Below, one piece after another: positions 38,815 to 47,370 of a stretch of 64,000 nt of DNA. The stretch spans positions 1,612,001 to 1,676,000 of the forward strand of contig NZ_CP061281.1 in assembly GCF_014621695.1 (NCBI RefSeq), in the 5' to 3' direction. Each line of letters opens with the position of its first letter. Positions within the stretch are counted from its first letter, which is position 1. Position numbers and translations under genes: made by a program. The stretch comes from Streptomyces xanthii (GTDB lineage: Bacteria > Actinomycetota > Actinomycetes > Streptomycetales > Streptomycetaceae). The notes under the pieces are model-generated. The model saw only the letters and a list, made by a program, of their open reading frames with translations, ran no database searches and had not been told where the DNA came from.

Positions 38815-38848
38815 CGTCGTGGCTGGTCGCGCAGTTCCCCGCGCCCCT
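38815..38848 (+). repeat. dispersed repeat A, copy 1
   Basis: These 34 bases are identical to 41823-41856. The core is GCGCAGTTCCCCGCGCCCCT. It lies in the 289-base gap after the asparaginase gene. Such elements are scattered through Streptomyces intergenic regions; no function is known to me. Confidence 0.75.
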
Positions 38849-38889
38849 GAGATGCGCACTCCGTGCGCGATCTCATAGGGCGCACGCAG

Positions 38890-38934
38890 CGCGCCCCTGA
38901 AGGCGCGGCGAAGCCGCATGCCTTCAGGGGCGCG
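38890..38934. terminator. long hairpin between convergent asparaginase and radical SAM genes
   Basis: CGCGCCCCTGAAGGC at 38890-38904 pairs perfectly with 38920-38934. The 15-base loop itself folds (GCGGC/GCCGC). Placed between convergent genes, it could terminate both. It is part of the same repeat-rich spacer as repeats A and B. Confidence 0.75.
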
Positions 38935-38944
38935 GGACTGTATC

Positions 38945-38972
38945 CATATGCGGCTCCGCCGCGTGGGCGCGA
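38945..38972 (-). repeat. dispersed repeat B, copy 1
   Basis: The complement contains GCGCCCACGCGGCGGAGCCG and then CATATG. Related copies lie at 42026-42060, 42118-42150 and 49333-49366, all in gaps and in the opposite orientation. It contains a short self-pairing core (CGGCGGAGCCG). Confidence 0.7.
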
Positions 38973-39064
38973 CCAGCCCCCACCCGGGCCGCAGACGGCC
39001 ACGCGGCGGCGGAGGCCCCCACCGGGCCTCTGCCGGTCACGCGGCGGCAGCGCCACGGCGAGGG

Positions 39065-40417
39065 TCAGATCTCGACCGACTCCGTGTTCGGGGCGAGGCT
39101 GTCCATGAAGGAGCTCACGGAGAAGACCGCGCGGCCGGCGCCGGCGGGGCCGTAACCGGGCGGGGACGAGAGACCGAACTCGTCCATCGTGGAGCGGTAC
39201 GCGTCGAGCAGCCGGATGTGGTACTCCAGCGGCGCCCCCGCGGGGTTCGCCTTGCCGAGCGGGGTCGTCGGCTCGGGGCACCAGGTCGTGAAGCGCGGGG
39301 TGATGCCCTGCGACATGAAGAAGCGCAGCCCCTCGGTCGTGGAGGTGATGGCCTCGTCGACCGTCTTGAAGCCGAAGGGCTCGGCCATCTCGACGCCGGC
39401 CACGAAGTTCGGGATCACGTTGCGCGCGCCGAAGATGTCGGCCGAGTCGAGGATCCGCTTGTGCCACTCGTCGCGGCCGACGTACCGCTCCTTGCCCGGG
39501 CAGTACATCTTGAACAGGTACTCGTCCCACACCTCGTAGTTGGGGTGGTAGATCTGGATGCCGTAGTCCTTGAAGCGCTGGACGTCGTCCTTCGGCAGCG
39601 CCTGGGCGACGACCTTGCCGATCCAGCGGCCCGGGAAGTGCTCCTCGATGGCCTTCGCGTAGCGCCCGTAGAAGTCCGCCTCGTCCAGGCCCTGCACCTT
39701 GGACGTGATCGCGCCGCCGGTGAGGGTGTACGCGGTGGAGGACTTCGCGGTGTCGTACTGGTCGATGATCGAGAGCGCCTCCAGCACCTCGTCGACGTCC
39801 TTCACGCCCGTGTACGGGCGGCCGGCCGCCTTGTGCTGGCGCCAGTTGTGGTTGATGTCGCAGTACTGGCACTCCTCCTTGGCGCCGAAGTACTGGCAGA
39901 CGCGGAAGGCGGTCAGGTAGATCAGGTAGCCCCACTGGATGGTCGGGGCCACCTCCATGACCGACTTCCCGTTCGAGAGCTTGTGGCGGTAGTACTCCGG
40001 CATCGGGGGGACGCCCACGTCGGCGATGCGCTTGCCGTCGAGGTAGAGGCCGAGCATGCCGTCCTCGTTGGCCGCGACGCGGTACGGGGAGGACGGGTTC
40101 ACGCGGACCGAGACGACCGTGCGGCGCAGGCCGTAGGGGCCGCCGGTGAGGACGATCTCCTCCGGCGGGCGGCGCAGGGCGGCCTCGCCGAGCTCCGGGA
40201 GCGTGCCGTGGTCGAACGAGAAGATGAAGTACGACTTGGGCTTGACCTCGCCGCCCTCGTTGTCGCTGAGCGCCGACGGGTCGAACGCGACGCCGCCGCG
40301 GAGCAGGTCCTCCTTGAAGACCGCCTCCTTCGGAACGTGCGGGAAGCGCTCCATCAGGTCCTCGACCAGTGCCGTGCGGCTCTCCGCCTTGTCGGCCATC
40401 CCGTCCATCCCGTACAC
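39065..40417 (-). CDS. radical SAM protein with CX8CX2C cluster motif
   Basis: This is a cytoplasmic protein of about 450 residues. The putative 4Fe-4S ligands Cys174, Cys183 and Cys186 are in RVCQYFGAKEECQYCDINHN. The spacing CX8CX2C differs from the usual CX3CX2C. A glycine-rich SAM-contact stretch, TAYTLTGGAITSK, follows at about 230. NFVAGVEMAEPFGFKTVDEA resembles the barrel of BioB/HydE-like enzymes. The first 170 residues are a family-specific N-terminal domain. The start could be GTG 40417 or ATG 40408; GAGGAG lies just upstream. No partner gene adjoins it, so substrate and product are unknown. Confidence 0.82.
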   Translation of the reverse strand: MYGMDGMADKAESRTALVEDLMERFPHVPKEAVFKEDLLRGGVAFDPSALSDNEGGEVKPKSYFIFSFDHGTLPELGEAALRRPPEEIVLTGGPYGLRRTVVSVRVNPSSPYRVAANEDGMLGLYLDGKRIADVGVPPMPEYYRHKLSNGKSVMEVAPTIQWGYLIYLTAFRVCQYFGAKEECQYCDINHNWRQHKAAGRPYTGVKDVDEVLEALSIIDQYDTAKSSTAYTLTGGAITSKVQGLDEADFYGRYAKAIEEHFPGRWIGKVVAQALPKDDVQRFKDYGIQIYHPNYEVWDEYLFKMYCPGKERYVGRDEWHKRILDSADIFGARNVIPNFVAGVEMAEPFGFKTVDEAITSTTEGLRFFMSQGITPRFTTWCPEPTTPLGKANPAGAPLEYHIRLLDAYRSTMDEFGLSSPPGYGPAGAGRAVFSVSSFMDSLAPNTESVEI

Positions 40418-40478
40418 CCACTCCTCGTTCGCTGCCGGGCCGTGCTTCGACCTCTCACGGTATGCCCCCGGTTGTCCC

Positions 40479-41195
40479 TCAGCCCTGGCGGGTCCCCGCT
40501 CGGGCCGTGATGTGGGCCGGCGCCGCGATGCCCACGGGGAGGGCCGGATCCGCGGTGGGGGCGCCCCAGCGGGAGCTCAGGGGCAGGACCCCGGCCCACA
40601 GGCCGAGCTCGGCGTCGGGCGAGTCGCCGTCGTCCGGAGGGCCGTCGCTGATCTTGACGGAGGCCTCGTCCAGGGGAAGGGCGAGGAGGGTGGTGGCGGC
40701 GAGTTCCTTGCGGCTGGGGCGGCGGGCGTAGTCCCACTGGCCCGGGGCCGTGTGCTCGGTGAGGATGCGCAGGCCCTCGGCCTTCTCGGCCTCGTCGGTG
40801 ACCTTGCGCGGGGTGCCGTAGATCATCGCGCAGCGGTAGTTGACGCTGTGCTCGAACACGGAGCGGGCCAGGACGAGGGCGTCGACGTGGGTGACGGTGA
40901 CGCATATCGTCGCGTCCGGGTCGGCGGCGAGGCTGCGGCTGGCGACGGAGCCGTGGAAATAGAGGTGGTCGTCGTCCCGTCCGTAGACGGTCGGTACGAC
41001 CATGGGGACGCCGTCGACCATGACACCGAGGTGGCAGACGAAACCGGCGTCGAGGATCGCCTCGAGCTCCGAGCGCTCGAAGCGGGCCTTCTCCTTCATG
41101 CGGCGCAGGCGGGTGCGGTCGGTGGGGATCAGGGTGCGGGGGCCGGCCTCGGCCTGACTTTGGGGCTGGGTGCGTGATGGTTCCGTGTGGGTCAT
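40479..41195 (-). CDS. pyridoxamine 5'-phosphate oxidase-fold flavoprotein
   Basis: This 238-residue split-barrel protein likely binds FMN, heme or F420. LDAGFVCHLGVMVDGVPMVV, DDHLYFHGSVASRSLAAD and the C-terminal LPLDEASVKISDGPPDD are typical of PPOX-fold Nim/general-stress-like proteins. The N-terminal 30 residues are a hydrophilic extension. ATG 41195; upstream codons in frame have no signal. It follows the repeat island and precedes the radical SAM gene on the same strand, 61 bases away, so the two may be co-transcribed. It may be a small-molecule reductase; the substrate is unknown. Confidence 0.8.
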   Translation of the reverse strand: MTHTEPSRTQPQSQAEAGPRTLIPTDRTRLRRMKEKARFERSELEAILDAGFVCHLGVMVDGVPMVVPTVYGRDDDHLYFHGSVASRSLAADPDATICVTVTHVDALVLARSVFEHSVNYRCAMIYGTPRKVTDEAEKAEGLRILTEHTAPGQWDYARRPSRKELAATTLLALPLDEASVKISDGPPDDGDSPDAELGLWAGVLPLSSRWGAPTADPALPVGIAAPAHITARAGTRQG

Positions 41196-41333
41196 GCGGC
41201 GGAACAGTACCGGGCGCCTCCGGCGGTTGATCATCGGCCCTGTCCAGGAAGTTGAGCCCACCCATTCATCCCCGGGCCCCACCCGTAGCGCCCCCTGACG
41301 GGGCCCCGCCCCTCAACCCACCTCCCCCGACAC

Positions 41334-41453
41334 GCTCTCTCCGGGCTCTCCGGGCTCTCCGGGCTCTCCGGGCTCTCCGGGCTCTCCGGGCTCTCCGGGC
41401 TCTCCGGGCTCTCCGGGCTCTCCGGGCTCTCCGGGCTCTCCGGGCTCTCCGGG
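41334..41453. repeat. 9-bp minisatellite, 12 perfect copies
   Basis: GGGCTCTCC repeats 12 times without a mismatch from 41343 to 41450, with one imperfect copy before (41334-41342) and a partial one after. Being a multiple of three, it gives repeat peptides in every frame (Gly-Glu-Pro, Glu-Ser-Pro, Arg-Ala-Leu). I do not think any of them is made. Perfect identity suggests recent slippage expansion. Confidence 0.95.
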
Positions 41454-41822
41454 CCAGCGTCTCTCGTCTCCGGCCCGCCAACTCGTGTTACTCGGCACCT
41501 CTCGTTGGCCCGCCCCCTTCTCCCACCCTCCCGCCCCCTCCGGGGGCGTCGGCCCGGCGCCCGGCCTCGGGGCAGCGCCCCTGGCACGGGGTACGCATCC
41601 CGGCTGCCGGCCTCCAACCCGGATCCGTCTCCGGCCGACCCAGCCTTGGGCCGGCGCCCCTGCCGCGCGTACACATCCCGGCCGACCCAGCCTTGGGCAG
41701 TCTGCCGCCTGGGGCGGCACGGGTGGGCAAGGCGGCACCCAGGTGCCGGGTGCGCGATTCGGCGGGCCGCGGCTACAGCGCCACGCGCCGTAGGGGGCCG
41801 AGCCCGTCGCCGACCACCGCGC

Positions 41823-41856
41823 CGTCGTGGCTGGTCGCGCAGTTCCCCGCGCCCCT
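41823..41856 (+). repeat. dispersed repeat A, copy 2
   Basis: Identical over 34 bases to 38815-38848, inside the repeat island. Confidence 0.75.
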
Positions 41857-42025
41857 TAGGGGGCACAGCCACCCCGGCGCCGATGGGCGGGGCGCCCCCG
41901 CCGCCGGGCCGACGTCCCCGGAGGGGGCCGGTGGGCGGGAGAGGCCGAGGCAAGAGTGCGCCCCGACGCACTCCGGCGCCCCCCCAGGGGCCCAGCCCGT
42001 GGCCGACCACCGCGCCAGCGTCGCT

Positions 42026-42060
42026 GATCGCGCCCACGCCGCGGAGCCTCATGTCGGACA
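42026..42060 (+). repeat. dispersed repeat B, copy 2
   Basis: The core GCGCCCACGCCGCGGAGCCT differs from copy 1 by two bases and is followed by CATGTCGGACA. It is the opposite orientation to copy 1. Confidence 0.65.
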
Positions 42061-42117
42061 CAGCCCCGCGCGCCTACGGGGCGCACTCGCCCAGCCCTAC
42101 GGGCTCGGGGCACACCC

Positions 42118-42150
42118 CATACCCACGCGGCGGAGCCTCATATCGGACAG
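42118..42150 (+). repeat. dispersed repeat B, copy 3
   Basis: ACCCACGCGGCGGAGCCTCA followed by TATCGGACAGAGC, about 90 bases after copy 2 and in the same orientation. Confidence 0.65.
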
Positions 42151-42303
42151 AGCCCCGCGCCCTAGCTGGGGCAGGCCCGGTGCCGGGCCGACGTCCCCGG
42201 AGGGGGCGGGTGGGCGGGAGCGGGGCTTGGGCCAGGGGCACAGGGTGCGGGCTCGCACTGTTGCGCCCCTGGCCGGCCGAGGCCGGCGCGGGGGTGGTGG
42301 AGT

Positions 42304-42440
42304 CTGCCTCTGCCCCTTGCGGGGGCTCCCCCACGCGGGCCCGGAGGTGCCTGCCCCTGCCCCTTGCAGGGGCTCCCCCCACACGGGCCTGGAGGTGGCC
42401 TGCCCCTGCCCCTTACGGGGGGCTCGGCCCGTGCGGGCCG
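42304..42440. repeat. three tandem 47-49-base hairpin units
   Basis: Units start at 42304, 42351 and 42400. Each opens with CTGCC(C/T)CTGCCCCTT, then a G-run able to pair with the C-run, then a second GC stem. They sit 55 bases downstream of the KsdD-like gene's stop (minus strand) and could act as a terminator array. Confidence 0.7.
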
Positions 42441-42494
42441 AGTGGAGCGCCAGCGCTTCAGGCGGCGTCGGCGTAGGGGCCCGTACCCGAGGGG

Positions 42495-43958
42495 CTACCG
42501 TCGCGCCGCCTCGTGGCCGGCGCGGCGGCCGAAGAAGGTGCCGTCGCCGAGGGAGGCCCCGCTGGCGTAGCCGCCCGTGGCGATGCCGGTGGTGGCGCGG
42601 CCGGCGGCGTAGAGGCCGGGGAGGGGGCTGCCGTCGACGTGGAGGACGCGGCCCTCCGTGTCGGTGGTCAGGCCGCCCAGCGCGAAGCCGGCCGTACGGG
42701 GGCTCAGGTCGACCGCGCCGAGCGGGCCCTTCAGGGGGCGCAGCCAGGCCGCCGCCTTGTGGTGGACGGGGTCGCGGCCCTGCTCGGCGTGGCGGTTGTA
42801 GAGGTCGAGGGTCGATTCGAGGGCGCCTTCGGGCAGGCCCATGGCGGAGGCCAGCTCGGTGGGTGTCTCGGCGACGACCGTGGGGGACGTACGCAGTTGT
42901 TCGGCGGCCCGCGTGGCGGCGTCGGCCTCCTCGAATCCGGTCTCGTCGAGGACGAGCCAGCAGCCGTTGCCCTGGTGGAGCAGGGATGCCTGGCCGATGC
43001 GGCCCGCGTAGGTGTCCTCGTTGATGAACCGCTGCCCGTGGGCGTTCACGACGATGCCCCGGATCAGGTGCTGCGGGTCGACGCCGACGGCGACCTCGCA
43101 GGCGTCGAGATGGCTGACCTGCGCGCCGAGCGCCTGGCCGAGCCGGATGGAGATGCCGTCGTGCTCCTCGACGGCCGCGCCGGGCCGCCCGCTGAGCCGG
43201 GGCGTGTGCGCGCCGACCATGGCCTCGTCGTAGGTGAAGGACCCGGTGGTGAGGATGACGCCGCGCCGGGCGCGGACGTGGAGGGTGCGGCCGAAGGAGC
43301 GGGCCCGCACTCCGCACACCCGGCCGTCGGCGGCGACGACCAGTCCGTCGACGCGGGTGTCGTAGCGGGCGGTGACGCCGAGCCGGGACGCGGTGCGCAC
43401 GAGGGGTTCCATGAGGAGCCGGCCCCGGCCCTGTTCCCCGTTCGGGGCGCCGGTGAGCGGCCCCGCGCAGGGCAGGTGGCCGCGAGGCGCCGGGTCGGCG
43501 ATCGCGGTGAACGGGTGGGCGTTCTCGCCGCCCGAGTACATGAGGCCCTCGTCGCCGTACGCCTCCCAGGCCGGCTCGCCGAAGAACGCGGGGCGGAAGG
43601 CCACTCCGCAGGTGCCGGTGAGCCAGTCGTAGTGCTCGGGGCTGCCCTCGCTGTAGAGGCGGATCTTGTGCGGGTCGCCACCGGGGCCGAGCGCGGCGGT
43701 GAGGAACGCGGCCATGTTCGCGGGGGTGTCGTCGTAGCCGCAGGCCCGCTGGAGCGCGGTGCCGCCGCCGAGGTAGATGAATCCGCCGGACAGCGCGGCT
43801 GCCCCGCCCCAGCCGCCGGCGCGTTCGAGGACGAGGACCTCGGCGCCCTGCTGCGCGGCGGCGACCGCGGCCGCGGCGCCGGCGACGCCGTACCCGGCGA
43901 TCACCACCTCCGCGTCGGCGTCCCATTCCGGAACCGTGCTCTCGTCGATCGGCCGCAT
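42495..43958 (-). CDS. KsdD-like FAD-binding dehydrogenase
   Basis: This 487-residue flavoprotein belongs to the fumarate reductase/3-ketosteroid-delta1-dehydrogenase family. FAD motif: EVVIAGYGVAGAAAAVAAAQ. GGAAALSGGFIYLGGGTAL and NAHGQRFINEDTYAGRIGQA are family features. The C-terminal flavin motif is LYAAGRATTGIATGGYASGA. It has no signal peptide. Such enzymes desaturate ketosteroids or reduce enoates. No steroid genes are nearby, so the substrate is open. ATG 43958. The divergent region beyond 44000 holds a broken ArsR-like gene. Confidence 0.85.
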   Translation of the reverse strand: MRPIDESTVPEWDADAEVVIAGYGVAGAAAAVAAAQQGAEVLVLERAGGWGGAAALSGGFIYLGGGTALQRACGYDDTPANMAAFLTAALGPGGDPHKIRLYSEGSPEHYDWLTGTCGVAFRPAFFGEPAWEAYGDEGLMYSGGENAHPFTAIADPAPRGHLPCAGPLTGAPNGEQGRGRLLMEPLVRTASRLGVTARYDTRVDGLVVAADGRVCGVRARSFGRTLHVRARRGVILTTGSFTYDEAMVGAHTPRLSGRPGAAVEEHDGISIRLGQALGAQVSHLDACEVAVGVDPQHLIRGIVVNAHGQRFINEDTYAGRIGQASLLHQGNGCWLVLDETGFEEADAATRAAEQLRTSPTVVAETPTELASAMGLPEGALESTLDLYNRHAEQGRDPVHHKAAAWLRPLKGPLGAVDLSPRTAGFALGGLTTDTEGRVLHVDGSPLPGLYAAGRATTGIATGGYASGASLGDGTFFGRRAGHEAARR

Positions 43959-44002
43959 CCGTACGCTCCTGAGGCTGGGGCTGCTCGTGGACGTGCCGGA
44001 GG

Positions 44003-44376
44003 CTAGGGGCCGGGACGGGTCGGGCGCGGCCGCCGTTCCCGGTCACCGGGACGAGGAGCCGCCCTCAAGGAGACGCGGGCCGGACCGGAGCGGTGCGGGA
44101 TGCCGAGCTGGTGGCTGACGGTGGCGGGTGCCAGGCCGTTGCGGCGGGCGAGTTCGCCGGTGGTGCGCGGGGTGTCGGGGTCGGCGAGGAGCGCGGCGCG
44201 GCTGCGGCCGATGGGCCGGCCGGTGGCGGGCCCGCGCGGCCGGTCGAGGGCGGTGCCGAGGCCGGCGGCCGGGTGGTGGAGCACGACCTCGCCACCGGGT
44301 TCGCGCCGCACGCAGATGTCGGCGCCGCGCGCGGGGGGGCACGAGGACGCCCCCCTCGCCGGTCGGTGTACACGAA
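44003..44376 (-). pseudogene. ArsR-like winged-helix regulator, frameshifted
   Basis: Two minus-strand frames together give an ArsR-type C-terminus. FVYTDRRGG (44350-44376) is in one frame. GADICVRREPGGEVVLHHPA, then GLGTALDRPRGP, RSRAALLADPDTPRTTGELA and RRNGLAPATVSHQLGIPHRS, are in another. The switch falls near a run of seven Gs at about 44331-44338. After HRSG the recognition wing is lost. I infer a decayed regulator of the kind that ends with a GELARR...ATVSHQL helix-turn-helix. No intact start is visible upstream before the NAD synthetase gene. Confidence 0.55.
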
Positions 44377-44551
44377 GCCGGCGACCGGCCACCGCTCCGC
44401 GTTCGTGGTCGGTCTCGGATTCATGCGCGAGCACGGCCGCCGGCCGGCGCTGCACGACCGGAACACCGCCCTGAAACAGCCGGGCCCCGGCCGTCTGGGG
44501 GCGGCCGGGTCCCGCCGCGCAGCGCCCGGGGGCGGTTGACATGATGGGCGG

Positions 44552-46612
44552 GTGAACTTCCGGTCGATCTACTCCCAAGGTTTCGCCCGCGTCGCCGCCT
44601 GCACGGGGCACGCCGCGATCGCCGACCCGCTCGCCAACGCCGAGGCGGTCCTGCGCCAGGCGCGGCAGTGCGCGCGGGACGGTGTCGCGGTCGCCGTCTT
44701 CCCCGAGCTGGGCCTGACGGGCTACTCGATCGAGGACCTGCTGCTGCAGGACCCGGTCCTGGACGATGTCGAGGCCGCGCTCGCCGAGGTCGTGGCGGGC
44801 TCCGCGGACCTGATGACGGTGCTCGCGGTGGGCGCCCCGCTGCGCCACCGGCACCGGATCTACAACTGCGCGGTCCTGATCCACCGCGGCCGGATCCTCG
44901 GTGTGGTCCCGAAGTCGTACCCGCCGAACTACCGGGAGTTCTACGAGCGCCGCCAGATCGCGGGCGGCGACGACGAGCGGGGCGGCACGATCCGGGTCGG
45001 CGGCGCGGAGGCCCCGTTCGGCACGGACCTGCTGTTCGCGGCCGAGGACGTGCCGGGGCTCGTGCTGCACGCCGAGGTGTGCGAGGACATGTGGGTGCCG
45101 GTGCCGCCGAGCGCCGAGGCCGCGCTCGCCGGGGCGACGGTGCTGCTGAACCTGTCGGGCAGCCCGATCACGGTGGGCCGCGCCGAGGACCGCGGGCTGC
45201 TGTGCCGCTCGGCGTCGGCGCGCTGCCTGGCCGCGTACGTGTACTCGGCGGCGGGCCTCGGGGAGTCGACCACGGATCTGTCGTGGGACGGCCAGACGAT
45301 GGTCTACGAGAACGGCGCGCTGCTCGCCGAGACGGAACGCTTCGCGCAGGGCGACCAGTTCGCGGTGGCGGACGTCGACCTGGACCTGCTGATGCAGGAG
45401 CGGCGCCGGATGGGCACGTTCGACGACAACCGCCGTACGCACGCGGCCCGCACCGGCGACTTCCGCCGGGTCGGCTTCGAGCTGGCGGCGCCGGCGACGG
45501 ACTTCGGTCTGCGGCGCCGTGTGGAGCGTTTCCCGTTCGTGCCGGCGGACGCGGAGCGGCTCGCGCAGGACTGCTACGAGGCGTACAACATCCAGGTGTC
45601 GGGGCTGGTGCAGCGGCTCGGTTCGATCGGGAACCCGAAGGTCGTGATCGGGGTGTCGGGCGGTCTGGACTCGACGCACGCGCTGATCGTGGCGGCCCGC
45701 GCGATGGACCGCATGGGCCGGCCGCGCACCGACATCCTGGCGTACACGATGCCGGGCTTCGCGACGAGCGACCACACGAAGTCGAACGCGCACCAGCTGA
45801 TGGAGTCCCTCGGGGTGACCTCGGCGGAGCTGGACATCTCGGACACGGCGCGGCTGATGCTGAAGGAGATGGGCCACCCGTTCTCGGAGGGCGAGCCGGT
45901 CTACGACGTCACGTTCGAGAACGTGCAGGCGGGTCTGCGCACCGACTACCTGTTCCGGCTGGCGAACCAGCGCGGCGGCATCGTGCTCGGCACCGGTGAC
46001 CTGTCCGAGCTGGCGCTCGGCTGGTGCACGTACGGCGTCGGCGACCAGATGAGCCACTACAACGTGAACTCGGGTGTGCCGAAGACGCTGATCCAGCACC
46101 TGATCCGGTGGGTGGTGAGCAGCGGGCAGTTCGGTGACGAGGCCGGCAAGACGCTCACGGCGATCCTGGACACGGAGATCAGCCCCGAGCTGGTGCCCGG
46201 CGAGGAGCTCCAGTCGACGGAGTCGAAGATCGGCCCGTACGCGCTGCACGACTTCACGCTGTTCCACGTGCTGCGGTACGGGTTCCGGCCGACGAAGATC
46301 GCGTTCCTGGCGTGGCACGCGTGGCGGGACAAGACGGCCGGTGCCTGGCCGCCCGGCTTCCCGGAGGAGGACCACAAGGAGTACGACCTCGCGGAGATCC
46401 GGCACTGGCTGGAGTACTTCTGCAAGCGCTTCTTCCAGTTCGCCCAGTTCAAGCGGTCCGCGATGCCGAACGGGCCGAAGGTGTCGGCGGGCGGTTCGCT
46501 CTCCCCGCGCGGCGACTGGCGGGCTCCGTCGGACGGGAACGCGCGGGCGTGGCTGCGGGATCTGGAGCGCTGGTCGCCGGCCGAGGTGGAGTCCGACGGG
46601 TCACCGGTCTAG
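44552..46612 (+). CDS. nadE: glutamine-dependent NAD+ synthetase
   Basis: This 686-residue two-domain enzyme catalyses the last step of NAD synthesis. The N-terminal glutaminase is a nitrilase fold: Glu in [19 protein letters not shown], Lys in [19 protein letters not shown], and Cys in [19 protein letters not shown]. The C-terminal synthetase has the ATP loop [20 protein letters not shown] and [20 protein letters not shown]. The length matches the actinobacterial form. The GTG start gives [20 protein letters not shown], the usual N-terminus. It is probably monocistronic. Confidence 0.95.
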   Translation: MNFRSIYSQGFARVAACTGHAAIADPLANAEAVLRQARQCARDGVAVAVFPELGLTGYSIEDLLLQDPVLDDVEAALAEVVAGSADLMTVLAVGAPLRHRHRIYNCAVLIHRGRILGVVPKSYPPNYREFYERRQIAGGDDERGGTIRVGGAEAPFGTDLLFAAEDVPGLVLHAEVCEDMWVPVPPSAEAALAGATVLLNLSGSPITVGRAEDRGLLCRSASARCLAAYVYSAAGLGESTTDLSWDGQTMVYENGALLAETERFAQGDQFAVADVDLDLLMQERRRMGTFDDNRRTHAARTGDFRRVGFELAAPATDFGLRRRVERFPFVPADAERLAQDCYEAYNIQVSGLVQRLGSIGNPKVVIGVSGGLDSTHALIVAARAMDRMGRPRTDILAYTMPGFATSDHTKSNAHQLMESLGVTSAELDISDTARLMLKEMGHPFSEGEPVYDVTFENVQAGLRTDYLFRLANQRGGIVLGTGDLSELALGWCTYGVGDQMSHYNVNSGVPKTLIQHLIRWVVSSGQFGDEAGKTLTAILDTEISPELVPGEELQSTESKIGPYALHDFTLFHVLRYGFRPTKIAFLAWHAWRDKTAGAWPPGFPEEDHKEYDLAEIRHWLEYFCKRFFQFAQFKRSAMPNGPKVSAGGSLSPRGDWRAPSDGNARAWLRDLERWSPAEVESDGSPV

Positions 46613-46808
46613 TCGCCCTCAACTGTGCGGGATTCGCTACCGGGATTCATTCGCAGTGCTCCGGCCTTCAGCCCGGGGGTGAAGCGATTCTGGTCGTGGC
46701 GACGCGGAGCGTCGCGGTGGCCTTCCGTCGGAGCCGGAGACTCGCTGCCGGGAGGGTGGCGGATCGCTCACACGCTCCCAGCGACGACACGAGTTCGCGT
46801 TGCCTAGT

Positions 46809-47093
46809 GTGATCGTCACGCAACTCCGGTACGCCTTCAGGCTGTACCCGAACGCCGTCCAACAGGCCGCGTTGGCCAGGGCGTTCGGGTGCGCCCGCGT
46901 CGTGTTCAACGACGCGGTGCGCGCCCGCGAGGAAGCACGCAGGGCCGGGCGGGCGTTTCCGACGGCCGGTGACCTGTCGAAGAAGCTGATCACGCAGGCG
47001 AAGCGGACGAAGGAACGGTCCTGGCTGGGCGAGGTCTCCGCCGTGGTGCTCCAGCAGTCCCTGCGCGACGTCGAGAGTGCAGTGCGGCGTTGA
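46809..47093 (+). pseudogene. TnpB N-terminal fragment
   Basis: From GTG 46809 the frame encodes VIVTQLRYAFRLYPNAVQQA and then ALARAFGCARVVFNDAVRAR, the standard N-terminus of IS605-type TnpB. It continues through RSWLGEVSAVVLQQSLRDVE to a stop after 94 residues. Full TnpB has about 400. The RuvC-like acidic residues and the zinc ribbon are missing from this strand. Confidence 0.75.
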
Positions 47094-47190
47094 TGTCCCG
47101 GTCATGACGGGTGCCGCAGGCGGCGCAGGTCCATTCCCTCACGTTCAGGGGTTTGGGTCCGTCCTTGGCACCGAACATCAGACAGGCCGC
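47077..47190 (-). pseudogene. TnpB zinc-ribbon fragment, inverted
   Basis: The minus strand encodes FGAKDGPKPLNVREWTCAAC and GTRHDRDINAALH, the C-terminal zinc ribbon and final catalytic Asp region of TnpB. The first CxxC pair is damaged (CLMFGAKDG where CxxCG is expected). It faces the N-terminal fragment on the plus strand and meets it around 47080-47093, so an inversion with deletion must have joined them. Confidence 0.65.
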
Positions 47191-47370
47191 CGGACTGGCG
47201 GTATCGGCCTGCGGAGCGCCGGTAAGACCAGAACCCGTTCTGGCACAGCGCGAAGAAACAGGAAGCCACAGATTCCCGACCGGAAACCGTGCCACGCAGC
47301 GGCACGGTAACCCGTCGGAGAAGGCCAGAATCCCCGCCCTTCAAGGCGAGGAGCATGTCAAGGTGTTGCG

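Larger units (their letters stand above)
41196..42494. other. 1.3-kb repeat-dense island without a convincing gene
   Basis: Long frames cross this stretch on both strands, but they are low-complexity, switch composition and lack start signals. It holds a 9-bp minisatellite (41334-41453), repeat A copy 2, two copies of repeat B and a three-unit hairpin array (42304-42440). It also holds three copies of a unit around GCCGGGCCGACGTCCCCGG (41903-41940, 42182-42220, and inverted at 41521-41558). It looks like a sink for short mobile or replicating repeats. Confidence 0.65.
46613..47353. mobile_element. decayed IS200/IS605-family element
   Basis: The region between nadE and the DUF574 gene holds two TnpB pieces in opposite orientation (46809-47093 plus, 47077-47190 minus). 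Hairpins at either side have CTTCA/TGAAG arms at 46666-46684 and CCCCGCC/GGCGaGG at about 47331-47351. The right hairpin and the trailing ATGTCAAGG are typical of this family's 3' end. No TnpA is present. The element cannot move by itself. Confidence 0.6.

Noticed and set aside
38890..38934. Reading the long inverted repeat as an attachment site or IS end
   Set aside because: It is a simple hairpin between convergent genes, without flanking duplication or an integrase.
41343..41450. Possible CRISPR array
   Set aside because: Units are 9 bases with no spacers, and no Cas genes are present.
41313..41738. Minus-strand frame with a Gly-Glu-Pro collagen-like repeat
   Set aside because: The repeat is just the 9-bp minisatellite read in one phase. 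The N-terminal half is Pro/Arg-rich low complexity, with no signal peptide or Shine-Dalgarno, and every other frame is also open there.
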